Below are positions 45,901-54,166 of a stretch of DNA of 64,000 nt, piece by piece. A model generated the notes under the pieces. That model saw only the letters and a list, made by a program, of their open reading frames with translations. It had not been told where the DNA came from and did not search any database. The DNA comes from Flavobacterium buctense. GTDB taxonomy: Bacteria > Bacteroidota > Bacteroidia > Flavobacteriales > Flavobacteriaceae. Made by a program: the position numbers and the translations under genes. Where the stretch lies: contig NZ_JACTAB010000001.1 in the NCBI RefSeq assembly GCF_014486695.1, positions 558,001 to 622,000 on the forward strand, given 5' to 3'. Every line of letters begins with the position of its first letter. Within the stretch, counting starts at the first letter, position 1.

Positions 45901-46098
45901 GGAACCGATGCTGATGGCTATTTGAATTTTGATTTGCATCCTATTTTAGTGGCTTACACCAATGCTTTTAAAGAGTTGGATTTAAAAAATCAATCCGTTG
46001 AAAATAAAAATCGCGAATTGGAATTGAAGTTGAAATCACAAGAACAAATCATAAATAATCTTATTGAACGTTTGGAGAAACTAGAAGCGAAAAACTAA
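42985..46098 (+). CDS. Trimeric-adhesin-like surface protein with YadA-head-like repeats and S74 chaperone domain
   Basis: A 1037-residue protein with a signal peptide (ESWAQ at about 20). A duplicated module follows: TLDQAYDFGGAG...GTQWDDASIG begins at residues 103 and 460. Each copy leads into 14-residue repeats of the form S-x-A-F-G-x3-T-A-S-G-x-x, six from residue 182 and three from 539, like the Hep_Hag repeats of YadA heads, and then a NGNIG(V/L)GIS segment. The C-terminal 126 residues begin SDARLKN (Ser911) and match the S74 intramolecular chaperone domain of phage tail spikes, ending in a coiled coil. No phage neighbours and no T9SS tail are seen, so it is probably a self-trimerising surface fibre. 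Confidence 0.85.
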   Translation: MIKKIILLLLIVLGSESWAQVGINTTTPKAQLEIKSTNEATPANTDGLLIPKINAFPVTNPTVDQQGMLVYLTTTIGANTPGFYYWNNPTTAWLPVKGTDGGTLDQAYDFGGAGNGRTITADSGAVTIAGTDGLVSTGTSGSGALAPSGAGTRMVWNPRKAAFRAGNVSGTQWDDASIGTNSVAFGNVTTASGPNSMAFGSGSTASNNVSTAFGNGTTASGPNSTAFGFATTASGASSTTFGTLTAATALNSSAFGRNNTSSSYGETVIGIGATTYTPSTNGTTQFRSTNSTDRLFVIGNAIDANNNDIVDTTERSDAMVVLKNGNIGVGISTPQNKLHFHNPTGFETFMQLTNSVTGSAATDGVVLGNTVAGGEAGIVNQENSNFYLFSGLAGEGQLTIGGNGNVGIGTFAIGAPPQAKFHVLGSIRMEDGSQAAGKVLTSDANGTGTWTTPGAVTAGTLDQSYDFGGAGAGRTITADTGAVTIAGTDGLVSTGTNGSGSLAPSGSGTKMFWNPRKSAFRAGFVNGTQWDDASIGNVSFAFGQNTIANNISATAFGLATTASGYSSTAFGIQNTAPSCGETVIGIGATEYTPSSGGNFLNRTTNATDRLFVVGNAIDANNNSTVDVAERSDALVVLKNGNIGLGISAPGERLQVAGKSLFTNGFSSDNAALIYRNDTDYMFLGPQSGSSVDGGAMALYGSTNVSGGNAGGIDLNVPNAQVRMSHTNGSYAFRANSTSGYAATFELNDTGLEIGHNSAGRALIFSPNSAERMRITPTGNVGIGTTTPATTLEVVNTNAVTSPTVEGTINVMTNGPQAIDAGGSITLGGTFTDAGTTFRTFGSIEARKANATTNSSSGYLILKTNNAGILSERMRITNAGDVGIGIVAPGGQLELSLNEGRKPTSNTWTIPSDARLKNVDGIYQKGLTEILQLKPIRYHYKNTDKKSFESEVLEKEAYGFLAQEVQQIFPEAVGTDADGYLNFDLHPILVAYTNAFKELDLKNQSVENKNRELELKLKSQEQIINNLIERLEKLEAKN
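43528..43779 (+). repeat. Six 42-bp (14-residue) head repeats
   Basis: Six units of 14 residues with the core (A/T)FG...TASG, encoded in-frame within the adhesin-like gene; a second set of three lies at 44599-44724. Confidence 0.85.
44599..44724 (+). repeat. Second set of three 42-bp head repeats
   Basis: Units start at residues 539, 553 and 567: FAFGQNT, TAFGLATTASG and TAFGIQNTAPS. They lie after the second copy of the duplicated module. Confidence 0.8.
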
Positions 46099-46106
46099 AA
46101 AACGCT

Positions 46107-46286
46107 ATCGGGAAGCAGCGATGTTTTTGGTTGTAAGAAAGAAATATTTTCTAGCTAGCCCCGATAGGAACGGCATCCTTTTTAGGATTGGCCGGAACAC
46201 AGTGTAGGCAAATCCTAAAAAGATATAGTGGATAGCGGGAAGATTAGTGTAAAAAAGCAGCTAGTACTGCTCCTAAAAATTAAAAC
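46107..46286. repeat. Dispersed hairpin element, copy 3, between the adhesin-like gene and mgtE
   Basis: Contains CTTTTTAGGATT (46178-46189) and AATCCTAAAAAG (46211-46222) as an inverted repeat, flanked by GCTAGCCCCGATAGGAACGG and GATATAGTGGATAGCGGGA. On the minus strand its start, GTTTTAATTTTTAGGAGC, overlaps the mgtE stop. Layout matches the element at 18493. Confidence 0.72.
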
Positions 46287-47632
46287 CCTAAAATCAATTT
46301 GGCAATCGAGAAGTAAATCAAAATTCCGCAAATGTCATTACTGGTGGTGATGAATGGTCCTGTGGCCAATGCCGGGTCAATGTTAAATCGGTGCAGTAAT
46401 AGCGGTACAAAGGTTCCGATTAATGACGCAATGATGATTACTGAAACCAACGCAATGGTGACAATTTCTCCGATAATTAATTCGACATTCAAAAGGAAAT
46501 GACTTCCAACAAAAAGGATGGTTGCCAAGATTACACCATTTAATAAACTCAAAGACACTTCTTTAATCAAACGATTCCAAAGCGAACCGCTGATGGATTG
46601 ATTGGCCAAACCTTGCACAATAATCGCCGAAGATTGCACGCCTACATTTCCCGCCATCGCTGCGATTAGCGGTGTGAAGAAAAATAAATTACCGTGATTG
46701 GTCATCGCGCCTTCGAATAAACCTAAGACTCTAACGCTGATAAAACCACCAAACAAAGCCAAAACCAACCAAGGCAAACGCGCTCGGGTTAAGTCTAAAA
46801 TGCTGTCATCGGCCTCAACGTCTTGCGAGATACCGGCCGCCAATTGGTAATCTTTATCGGCTTCTTCCTTAATTACGTCTACGATATCATCGATGGTAAT
46901 TCTACCCACCAATCTTCCCATTTCATCTATCACCGGAATGGCTTCCAAGTCGTATTTTTGCATGATACGAGCGACATCGGTGTTGGGCATGTCGACTCTA
47001 ACATAATCAACTTTTTTGATGTAAACCTCGCTGATAGGCGTTTTGGTAGAAGTGGTCAATAAATCTTTTAAAGACAATCTTCCTTTCAAACGGTTTTCAT
47101 CATCGACAACGTAAATTGAATGCACGCGAGTTACATTTTCGGCCTGGATTCGCATTTCTTTTACGCAAGTCAAGACGTTCCAATTTTCATTGACTTTCAC
47201 CAACTCTTTTCCCATCAAACCTCCGGCAGTATCTTCGTCGTAACGCAACAAATCGACAATGTCTTTGGCGTGTTCAACGTCTTCTAATTCGGAGATTACT
47301 TCTTCTTTTTTGCTTTGCGAAAGCTCGGCAATAATGTCGGCCGCGTCATCAGTATCTAATTCGTCAAGCTCTTCTGCGATTTCTTTGGCAGAAAGTCCTT
47401 TTAGGATTTTTTCACGCAAATCATCTTCTAACTCGGGAAGAATTTCGGCGGTGATTTCACTGTCAAGGATTTTAAAAATGTAGGTGGCTTCAGCCGTTTC
47501 CAGTTCCTCAAAAATCTCCGCGATATCGGCATGGTGCATGTCATTCAACAATAATTCCAATTCTTGGTCGTTCTTGTCGTGAATGAGTTGCTCGATTTGC
47601 GCTAAGAGTTCTTTGCTGATTTTAAACTGCAT
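46280..47632 (-). CDS. mgtE: MgtE-type magnesium transporter
   Basis: A 450-residue Mg2+ channel/transporter. The N-terminal acidic helical domain (residues about 5-130, [18 protein letters not shown] and [17 protein letters not shown]) and a CBS pair (about 135-260) form the Mg2+-sensing gate. Five hydrophobic helices follow, with [22 protein letters not shown] in the pore region. Its start overlaps the rsmA end by 11 bp. Confidence 0.96.
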   Translation of the reverse strand: MQFKISKELLAQIEQLIHDKNDQELELLLNDMHHADIAEIFEELETAEATYIFKILDSEITAEILPELEDDLREKILKGLSAKEIAEELDELDTDDAADIIAELSQSKKEEVISELEDVEHAKDIVDLLRYDEDTAGGLMGKELVKVNENWNVLTCVKEMRIQAENVTRVHSIYVVDDENRLKGRLSLKDLLTTSTKTPISEVYIKKVDYVRVDMPNTDVARIMQKYDLEAIPVIDEMGRLVGRITIDDIVDVIKEEADKDYQLAAGISQDVEADDSILDLTRARLPWLVLALFGGFISVRVLGLFEGAMTNHGNLFFFTPLIAAMAGNVGVQSSAIIVQGLANQSISGSLWNRLIKEVSLSLLNGVILATILFVGSHFLLNVELIIGEIVTIALVSVIIIASLIGTFVPLLLHRFNIDPALATGPFITTSNDICGILIYFSIAKLILGF

Positions 47633-48401
47633 TGGCTTCTATTTTTTGGGTGAGTTTGATGAACTGCTCCACAGTTAATTGTTCGGGACGGAGGTCAAAG
47701 ATAGTGTCTTCTTTTAAATTATCCGAAAGATTGAACGATTTTAGGCTGTTTCTAAGTGTTTTTCGGCGTTGTTGGAATCCGGTTTTGACTACGCTAAAAA
47801 ATAATTTTTCACTGCAAGGCAAATGGAAATCAGTTTTTCGGCGCAAGCGCAACACACCCGATTTTACCTTTGGTGGCGGATTGAAAACATGTTCGTGAAC
47901 GGTAAACAAATATTCAGCATCATAAAATGCTTGAACCAATACGGACAGAATGCCATAAACTTTGCTTCCTTTTTTGGAACAAATTCTTTCGGCAACTTCT
48001 TTTTGGAACATACCCGAAAACTCAGGAACTTGTTCGCGCAATTCCAAACATTTGAAAACAATTTGGGACGAAATATTATACGGAAAGTTTCCGGTAATGG
48101 CGAAAGGTTTGCCTTCAAAAACCTCGTTGATGTTGTATTTCAAAAAGTCTTTTGAAATGATTTTTCCTTCCAACTTAGGATAATGCGTATTCAAATATTC
48201 CACTGATTCGGTGTCAATTTCAATCACATAAGTCGTGGTGGGTCTTTCCAATAGATATTTGGTCAAAACACCCATGCCCGGGCCGATTTCCAATACGTTG
48301 TCGTAGCCTTCCAGATTTAGCGTGTCGGCTATGTCTTTGGCTATGCTTTCATCGGTTAAGAAATGTTGTCCGAGGTGTTTTTTGGCTTTTACTTGGTTCA
48401 T
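47622..48401 (-). CDS. rsmA: 16S rRNA dimethyladenosine transferase RsmA (KsgA)
   Basis: A 259-residue SAM-dependent enzyme that dimethylates two adjacent adenines near the 3' end of 16S rRNA. Seen: [31 protein letters not shown] (SAM loop) and the catalytic NFPYNIS. The C-terminal helical domain ends QKIEANAV. It overlaps mgtE by 11 bp and follows DUF4286 after an 85-bp repeat-filled gap. Confidence 0.97.
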   Translation of the reverse strand: MNQVKAKKHLGQHFLTDESIAKDIADTLNLEGYDNVLEIGPGMGVLTKYLLERPTTTYVIEIDTESVEYLNTHYPKLEGKIISKDFLKYNINEVFEGKPFAITGNFPYNISSQIVFKCLELREQVPEFSGMFQKEVAERICSKKGSKVYGILSVLVQAFYDAEYLFTVHEHVFNPPPKVKSGVLRLRRKTDFHLPCSEKLFFSVVKTGFQQRRKTLRNSLKSFNLSDNLKEDTIFDLRPEQLTVEQFIKLTQKIEANAV

Positions 48402-48408
48402 TTAGAGT

Positions 48409-48485
48409 GTTAGATTGTTAGATTATTAGATTGTTAGACTCTTTTCTAAGAAGTCTAAGCTAGTCTAAGAAGTCTAAATTAGTCT
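48409..48485. repeat. GTTAGATT / AAGTCTAA direct repeats between DUF4286 and rsmA
   Basis: Four near-perfect GTTAGATT octamers (48409-48440) followed by two TAAGAAGTCTAA copies and related AGTCT pieces up to the DUF4286 stop. It fills the gap between two genes that appear to share a transcript. Confidence 0.75.
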
Positions 48486-48486
48486 G

Positions 48487-48798
48487 TTAATGATCGCTTA
48501 TCAATTCCAATTCCGTTCTAAAAGCCAGCATTTTGTCTCCAAAAAGGCGGTTTCCTTCTTCGCGCAGTCTTGGCGCATCTTCTTCGTAATATTTTTGCAG
48601 GGTTTCTTTGCTGTCAGTGGTGTATTGGATGGAATAAGTCGTTCCGCCCATTTCTTCTTCGACTAAAACTTTTACCATTCGAGCTGAGGAAAATTTTCCC
48701 GTAGCCAAAACATCGTTAATGTGTTTTTCCTGCATCCATTGCATCCATTGGTCGTGAACGCTTTCGTGTATGTTGATGGTAACGTTATATAAAATCAT
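48487..48798 (-). CDS. DUF4286 family protein
   Basis: A 103-residue protein starting MILYNVTINIHESVHDQWMQWM and matching DUF4286, a small Bacteroidota family with a ferredoxin-like/ABM-type layout and no known function. Complete for the family. It lies between the TPR gene (65 bp) and rsmA (85 bp), an arrangement I recall in related genomes. Confidence 0.82.
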   Translation of the reverse strand: MILYNVTINIHESVHDQWMQWMQEKHINDVLATGKFSSARMVKVLVEEEMGGTTYSIQYTTDSKETLQKYYEEDAPRLREEGNRLFGDKMLAFRTELELISDH

Positions 48799-48863
48799 GA
48801 TTGTTTAAAATTTATAAATTGGAATTAAACGGAGACTGAACACCAATTACTGAACACTGACCA

Positions 48864-50642
48864 CTACAAATTAGTGTCTCCACGCAATTTTCGGTACTTG
48901 TTCCGAGAGTCAACGAAGTAAATGCTGTCTTCGTGTTTGAAGATAATTTCTTCATAAAGCGGTTTGGCTTTTTCGGTATCGACTAAATTAGTATTGTAAA
49001 TCTCCGCCGAATAATACAACGCTTCGTCTACATAAATGCTTTCCTTGTGATTGGTAATAATAGCATTGTATTGTTCCAAAGCTTTAGTAAAATCGCCCAT
49101 TTTTTCAAAGGTTTTACCAATACGCAATAGGGTTACCGCTTCAATTTCTTCCCCTTTGTGGTCTTTTAAAATGAGTTGGAATTGCGCCAGAGATGCTGCT
49201 TTTTTATTTTGGTACAAAAGGAAATCAGCACGGGCAAATTTCTTCAAAGCCACTTGAGTTGAATCTTCAACAGTATTGTCGCTGATGAGTAAAAATAAGT
49301 CCAAAGCATCATTGGCAATCAATTGTGAAGTCGCCGATTTCAGTACTTTTAATTGATGGGTTGCCCATTCGAAATCGCCTTTAAAATAACTGGTTTTGGC
49401 GGTTTTTAATTGGGCTTCCTGACCGGTATTATCGCCACCCATTTCTTCGCCTACTTGTGAATAATAAATCAACGCTTGGTTGTATTTTTCTTCTAACAAC
49501 AGGATGTCGGCCAATTGCATTTTGAGTGCGGCGGTTTGGTAACGGTTGATAGGCATTTCCATGGCTTTTTTCAATATCATTTTGGCTTTTTCCGGATTAT
49601 TCAAATGAAATGCAGTGAAATCGGCTTCTAATTTTAATAAAGAAAGCGTGTACGGACTTACCCCAAATTCCTTAATCAATTGATCTAATTCGGCAGTGAT
49701 GGCTACATAATCTTTATCGGTAGCATGGTCGATTTTCATTTCCATCAAATAAGAATGCGCCTGAATTAACAGTTCTAAATCGTTGGTGTTTTCAATAACA
49801 AAAGTCAAAATTTCTTTAGCGGAATCTTGATCGTTATCTTCAATGGCCATTTCGCTTAAATTGACGATGTTCCCAAAAGACTCCGGGTTTCGTTTATATA
49901 TGGCTTTTTGTTGGATAAAGGCTTTGCCATATTCTTTTTGCTGCACAAAATACCAACTTAAGAAATCGTTCCAATAAATGTCTTGGGTTTTTTGGGTTCT
50001 GATTAGCAGCGCTTTCTTCAAGGAATCGTTGAAATTATCATCGCCGTCTTCAGTCATAAAACGCGACAATTGATTTTGAATAATCGGTAAATTTTGTGGG
50101 TTTTGATAGGCTTCAAGCAAGTAGGTTTCAATCATCAAATCAGTTTCTCCTTTTTGACCGTAAAGCATAGCCATTTGAAAGTTGAAACTCAATCGGGAGT
50201 CGGTTTCAATAGCCGTTTTATAAGCCAAAAGTGCATAATCAAACAAGGCTTTTCTTTCGAAAGTATAGGCTAATCCGTAGGCTTCGTTGGCATTTTTCTT
50301 GATTTTGTCAATCGCTTGATTGTAATATTTGATGGCTTTCTCCTGGTTTTTTTGCAATTGAAAATTAAACCCCAATTCAATTAAAAGACTGCTTTGTTTG
50401 TATTTGTCCAAACGGTCTTGTATGGCTTTTTCGGCTTTGTCAAATTGTTGTAACTGTTGGTAACAGTCCACTACTCTTTGAAAATAATTGGAGTTACCGG
50501 TTTGTGCTTTTAGCAATTCTTCATAGCTCACTAAGGCTTTTTCAAATTCGCCTCGGTCAAAATAATTATTGGCCAACTGTTCGTTTTGAGCCGAAGCCCA
50601 AAGCGAAAGGAATAAGCATGCTATGGATAGAATTTTTTTCAT
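48864..50642 (-). CDS. Exported tetratricopeptide-repeat protein
   Basis: A 592-residue protein with a signal peptide (SLWASAQ, about residue 19) and TPR-like helices over nearly the whole length, for example NNYFDRGEFEKALVSYEELL, EKAIKYYNQAIDKI and the C-terminal ALYYSAEIYNTNLVDTEKAKPLYEEII. No enzyme motif. Likely a periplasmic scaffold. ATG 50642 (MKKILSIA) is chosen because the upstream in-frame start would precede the signal peptide by seven residues. It follows serS after 81 bp. Confidence 0.85.
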   Translation of the reverse strand: MKKILSIACLFLSLWASAQNEQLANNYFDRGEFEKALVSYEELLKAQTGNSNYFQRVVDCYQQLQQFDKAEKAIQDRLDKYKQSSLLIELGFNFQLQKNQEKAIKYYNQAIDKIKKNANEAYGLAYTFERKALFDYALLAYKTAIETDSRLSFNFQMAMLYGQKGETDLMIETYLLEAYQNPQNLPIIQNQLSRFMTEDGDDNFNDSLKKALLIRTQKTQDIYWNDFLSWYFVQQKEYGKAFIQQKAIYKRNPESFGNIVNLSEMAIEDNDQDSAKEILTFVIENTNDLELLIQAHSYLMEMKIDHATDKDYVAITAELDQLIKEFGVSPYTLSLLKLEADFTAFHLNNPEKAKMILKKAMEMPINRYQTAALKMQLADILLLEEKYNQALIYYSQVGEEMGGDNTGQEAQLKTAKTSYFKGDFEWATHQLKVLKSATSQLIANDALDLFLLISDNTVEDSTQVALKKFARADFLLYQNKKAASLAQFQLILKDHKGEEIEAVTLLRIGKTFEKMGDFTKALEQYNAIITNHKESIYVDEALYYSAEIYNTNLVDTEKAKPLYEEIIFKHEDSIYFVDSRNKYRKLRGDTNL

Positions 50643-50723
50643 GTGCAACAGTAAAACGAACAATGTACTAAAGTAACACTTTTTGTGCTCCGTTAGTACA
50701 TTGTTTGCTAAAGATTAACTTAT

Positions 50724-51995
50724 TTAGTTAATGATGTCAAAACCGGTGTAAGGGCGCAATACTTCCGGGATTACGATGCCTTCAGGGGTTTGGTAATTTT
50801 CTATGATTCCGGCTAAAACTCTTGGCAGTGCCAATGAACTTCCGTTCAAGGTGTGCGCCAATTGGGTTTTTCCGTCTTTTCCTTTGAAGCGCAATTTCAA
50901 ACGGTTGGCTTGGAAAGTCTCAAAATTCGATACCGAAGAGATTTCTAACCATCTATCTTGAGCGGTTGAAAACACTTCAAAGTCATAAGTCAATGCCGAA
51001 GCAAATCCCATATCACCACCGCAAAGGCGTAAGACTCTATAAGGTAATTTCAATTCCTGAAGAAGACTTTTTACATGTTCTACCATGCCGTCAAGGGCTT
51101 CGTGTGATTTGTCAGGATGTTCTATTCGTACGATTTCGACTTTGTCAAATTGGTGTAAACGATTCAACCCGCGAACGTGTGCACCCCAAGAACCTGCTTC
51201 TCTTCTGAAACAAGGCGTATAACCTGTAGCCAATACCGGCAGGTCTTTTTCTTGAAGAATCACATCGCGATAAATGTTAGTTACTGGAACTTCGGCTGTT
51301 GGGATTAAATATAAATCGTCTTTGGCGTCATGGTACATTTGGCCTTCTTTATCTGGCAATTGTCCGGTTCCGTAGGCAGAAGCTTCGTTTACCAAATGTG
51401 GTACTTGGTATTCTTGGTATCCTGCTTCGGTATTTTTATCTAAAAAATAGGAAATCAAAGCACGTTGTAATTTAGCACCTTTACCTTTATACACTGGGAA
51501 TCCCGGTGCTGTAATTTTGGTTCCTAATTCAAAGTCGATAATGTCGTATTTTTTAATCAAATCCCAATGAGGCAAAGCGCCTTCATGCAATACCGGAATG
51601 TCACCTTCTTGAAATACGTTGAGGTTGTCATCGGCTGATTTTCCCTGAGGAACGATATCGGCAGGCGTGTTGGGCAGCAAATACATTTTTTGAGTTAGTT
51701 CGGTTATATAAACCTCTAATTTCTCAGCTAATTCTTTGCTGGTTTCTTTGAGCTGACTTGTTTTTTGTTTTAAGATTTCGGCTTTGGCTTTTTCTCCATT
51801 TTTCATCATTTCGCCAATAGCGGATGATAGTTTATTGGCTTCTGCCAAAGTATTGTCAAGAGCAACCTGAGTGCTTCTTCTGTTTTCGTCTAATTGAATG
51901 GCTTCTTCAACAATCGTTGTAGCGTCCATATTTCTTTTGGCCAAAGCGGAAATCACTTTTTCCTTATTCTCTCTGATGTAACTGATTTGTAACAT
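50724..51995 (-). CDS. serS: Seryl-tRNA synthetase
   Basis: A 423-residue class II synthetase. The N-terminal coiled-coil arm (about 25-110, ALDNTLAEANKLSSAIGEMMKNGEKAK) binds tRNA-Ser; class II motifs 2 and 3 appear as FRREAGSWGAHVRGLNRLHQFDKVE and NGSSLALPRVLAGIIENYQ. ATG 51995 (MLQISYIRENKEK) is the family start; an in-frame TTG at 52019 is rejected. A -7-like TAAATTTG on the minus strand lies at 52017-52024. Confidence 0.98.
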   Translation of the reverse strand: MLQISYIRENKEKVISALAKRNMDATTIVEEAIQLDENRRSTQVALDNTLAEANKLSSAIGEMMKNGEKAKAEILKQKTSQLKETSKELAEKLEVYITELTQKMYLLPNTPADIVPQGKSADDNLNVFQEGDIPVLHEGALPHWDLIKKYDIIDFELGTKITAPGFPVYKGKGAKLQRALISYFLDKNTEAGYQEYQVPHLVNEASAYGTGQLPDKEGQMYHDAKDDLYLIPTAEVPVTNIYRDVILQEKDLPVLATGYTPCFRREAGSWGAHVRGLNRLHQFDKVEIVRIEHPDKSHEALDGMVEHVKSLLQELKLPYRVLRLCGGDMGFASALTYDFEVFSTAQDRWLEISSVSNFETFQANRLKLRFKGKDGKTQLAHTLNGSSLALPRVLAGIIENYQTPEGIVIPEVLRPYTGFDIIN

Positions 51996-52172
51996 GTCAT
52001 TTTCTTTATAAGCACGCAAATTTAATGAAATGTTTGATAAAACCTTTCAGTTGCTGAAAAACTTCCCTTTGGTAACCAAATTATAATCAAAGCGATAGGT
52101 TTAATTTATCATTTTTTTGACAGTTGTATAGCTTGATAATTATTATATTCGCAAAAAAATCAATTGCTTGCT

Positions 52173-54089
52173 ATGAAAAAGTACTACGTTTTATTATTTT
52201 TCTTTACAATTTCTCTTGTTTTTGCCCAAGAAGGCGTGCTGGAAACCAACAGAATTGCAGAAGCAGAAATGAAATCAGCTTCACAGTTGATGAGTTTTCA
52301 GATTAACCCTAATACGGCCAACTACGATGTCACCTATAGCAAGCTGGAATTTACGGTTAATCCGGCGGTTTATTTTATCACCGGAAAAGTGACCATCACT
52401 TTTAAGGCATTAAGCGATATGACTACTGTTACGTTTGATTTAACAGACCAATTAACAGTAAGCACTGTCAAACAAGGAGCCACTAATTTATCCTTTGTGC
52501 AAAATGCTAGTGACGAACTAGTAATAACTTTGCCAAGCACTTTGACTACAGGAAATTTTGCCACAGTAGAAATCAATTATTCCGGTGCGCCGGCGAGTGG
52601 TGAGCAAGCTTTTACCCGAAGCACACATAGTGGTACACCTATTATTTGGACATTATCTGAACCTTTTGGCGCCAGAGATTGGTGGCCTTGCAAGCAAGAT
52701 TTAAATGATAAGATTGATAGTATCGATGTGTATATTACCGCACCTTCACAATATGTGAGTGTAGCGAATGGCATTGAGCCGGAAGCACCTGTTGTTAGCG
52801 GCGCCAATAAAACTACACATTTTCAACACAATTACCCGATACCGGCTTATTTGGTGGCTATTGCAGTGACCAATTATCAAGTGTATAACCAAACTGCTGG
52901 TATTGAGCCTAATACTTTTCCGATAGTCAATTATATTTATCCTGAGAGTTACTCGGCGGCAGTAGTTTCTTTGGCGCAAACACCAGTGATTATGGATTTA
53001 TTTGAAAACCTATTTGAAGCCTATCCTTTTAGTGCAGAAAAATATGGTCATGCCCAATGTGGTTTTGGCGGAGGCATGGAGCATACCACGGTTTCCTTTA
53101 TGGGGAATTTCAGTCGAGGTTTGATTGCACACGAGTTGGCGCACCAATGGTTTGGCGATAAAATCACTTGTGGCACTTGGAAGGACATTTGGTTAAACGA
53201 AGGATTTGCCACGTATTTATCAGCCATTACTATAGAGAATTTAGACGGATTGGATGCTTTTATTACGCAGAAAACCAGCATGGTTGATTTTATTACTTCA
53301 AGCCCGATAGGGAATGTTTATTTAACAGACACTCAAGCAACAAGTGTTAGCCGAATTTTCAGCAGCAGACTTAGTTATAACAAGGCGGCAATGGTTTTAG
53401 AAATGTTGCGCTTTAAAATGGGTGACGAAGACTTTTTTCAAGCGATTAGAAACTACTTAGCCGATCCTAATTTGGCTTTTAAATACGCTGTTACAACTGA
53501 TTTAAAAACCCATTTAGAAGCGGTATACGGACAAGATTTAACTGAGTTTTTCGATGATTGGATTTACAATCAAGGTTATCCAAGTTATACGATTACAGCT
53601 CAAAATTGGGGCGAAGGTCAGGCAAAATTCGTGGTTAATCAAACCCAATCAGATGCTTCTGTGTCTTATTTTGAAATGCCGGTACCGGTTAGGGTTTTTG
53701 GTGCTTCCGGACAACAAGTTGATTTAGTGCTTAACAATACTTTTGATGGGGAAGAGATTATTGCTAGTGTTCCTTTTAGCATAACCGGAGTTGTGTTTGA
53801 TCCTGAAAAGCATCTTATCTCGAGAAATAATTCGGCTACGCTTGGCAATGAGGATTTTAACATGGTTGATGCGATTGTTATTTATCCTAATCCAAGTGCA
53901 GACATTATACACATTCAGATGCCCACATCCCTTTTGTTAGTAAAAGCAACGATTTACAATAGTCTCGGACAAAAAATAGCAGAGAATCACAGTTTGGATT
54001 TCTCTGTTAGCCATTTGTCTACCGGAGTTCACTACTTACAAATTGAGACCTCGGAAGGCACTTATCATAAAAAATTCATAAAAAAATAA
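52173..54089 (+). CDS. Secreted M1 family aminopeptidase with T9SS tail
   Basis: A 638-residue gluzincin. Signal peptide to about residue 19 (VFAQ); N-terminal beta domain; GFGGGMEHTT in place of the GAMEN exopeptidase motif; and HELAHQWFGDKITCGTWKDIWLNEGF, giving His320, Glu321, His324 and Glu343 at the canonical 18-residue spacing. Tyr for transition-state stabilisation is likely in RLSYNKAAMVLEML. The C-terminal T9SS sorting domain begins IYPNPSAD and ends KKFIKK. ATG 52173 (MKKYYVLLF) is chosen over a TTG nine bases upstream. Confidence 0.94.
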   Translation: MKKYYVLLFFFTISLVFAQEGVLETNRIAEAEMKSASQLMSFQINPNTANYDVTYSKLEFTVNPAVYFITGKVTITFKALSDMTTVTFDLTDQLTVSTVKQGATNLSFVQNASDELVITLPSTLTTGNFATVEINYSGAPASGEQAFTRSTHSGTPIIWTLSEPFGARDWWPCKQDLNDKIDSIDVYITAPSQYVSVANGIEPEAPVVSGANKTTHFQHNYPIPAYLVAIAVTNYQVYNQTAGIEPNTFPIVNYIYPESYSAAVVSLAQTPVIMDLFENLFEAYPFSAEKYGHAQCGFGGGMEHTTVSFMGNFSRGLIAHELAHQWFGDKITCGTWKDIWLNEGFATYLSAITIENLDGLDAFITQKTSMVDFITSSPIGNVYLTDTQATSVSRIFSSRLSYNKAAMVLEMLRFKMGDEDFFQAIRNYLADPNLAFKYAVTTDLKTHLEAVYGQDLTEFFDDWIYNQGYPSYTITAQNWGEGQAKFVVNQTQSDASVSYFEMPVPVRVFGASGQQVDLVLNNTFDGEEIIASVPFSITGVVFDPEKHLISRNNSATLGNEDFNMVDAIVIYPNPSADIIHIQMPTSLLLVKATIYNSLGQKIAENHSLDFSVSHLSTGVHYLQIETSEGTYHKKFIKK

Positions 54090-54129
54090 TCTTAAACAAA
54101 TATTGTATGCACGAGTAAGGTGAAAACCT

Positions 54130-54137
54130 TACTTTTG
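54130..54137 (+). promoter_or_regulatory. Candidate -7 box of rseP
   Basis: TACTTTTG, 29 bp before the rseP ATG; the nearest TTG upstream is 24 bp away, longer than usual. Confidence 0.45.
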
Positions 54138-54166
54138 TGCGTTTAAAAGAAACTGACAAATAAGAA

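Noticed and set aside
42985..46098. Prophage tail fibre
   Set aside because: The S74 domain suggested phage, but the protein has a signal peptide and no tail, capsid, lysis or integrase genes are nearby.
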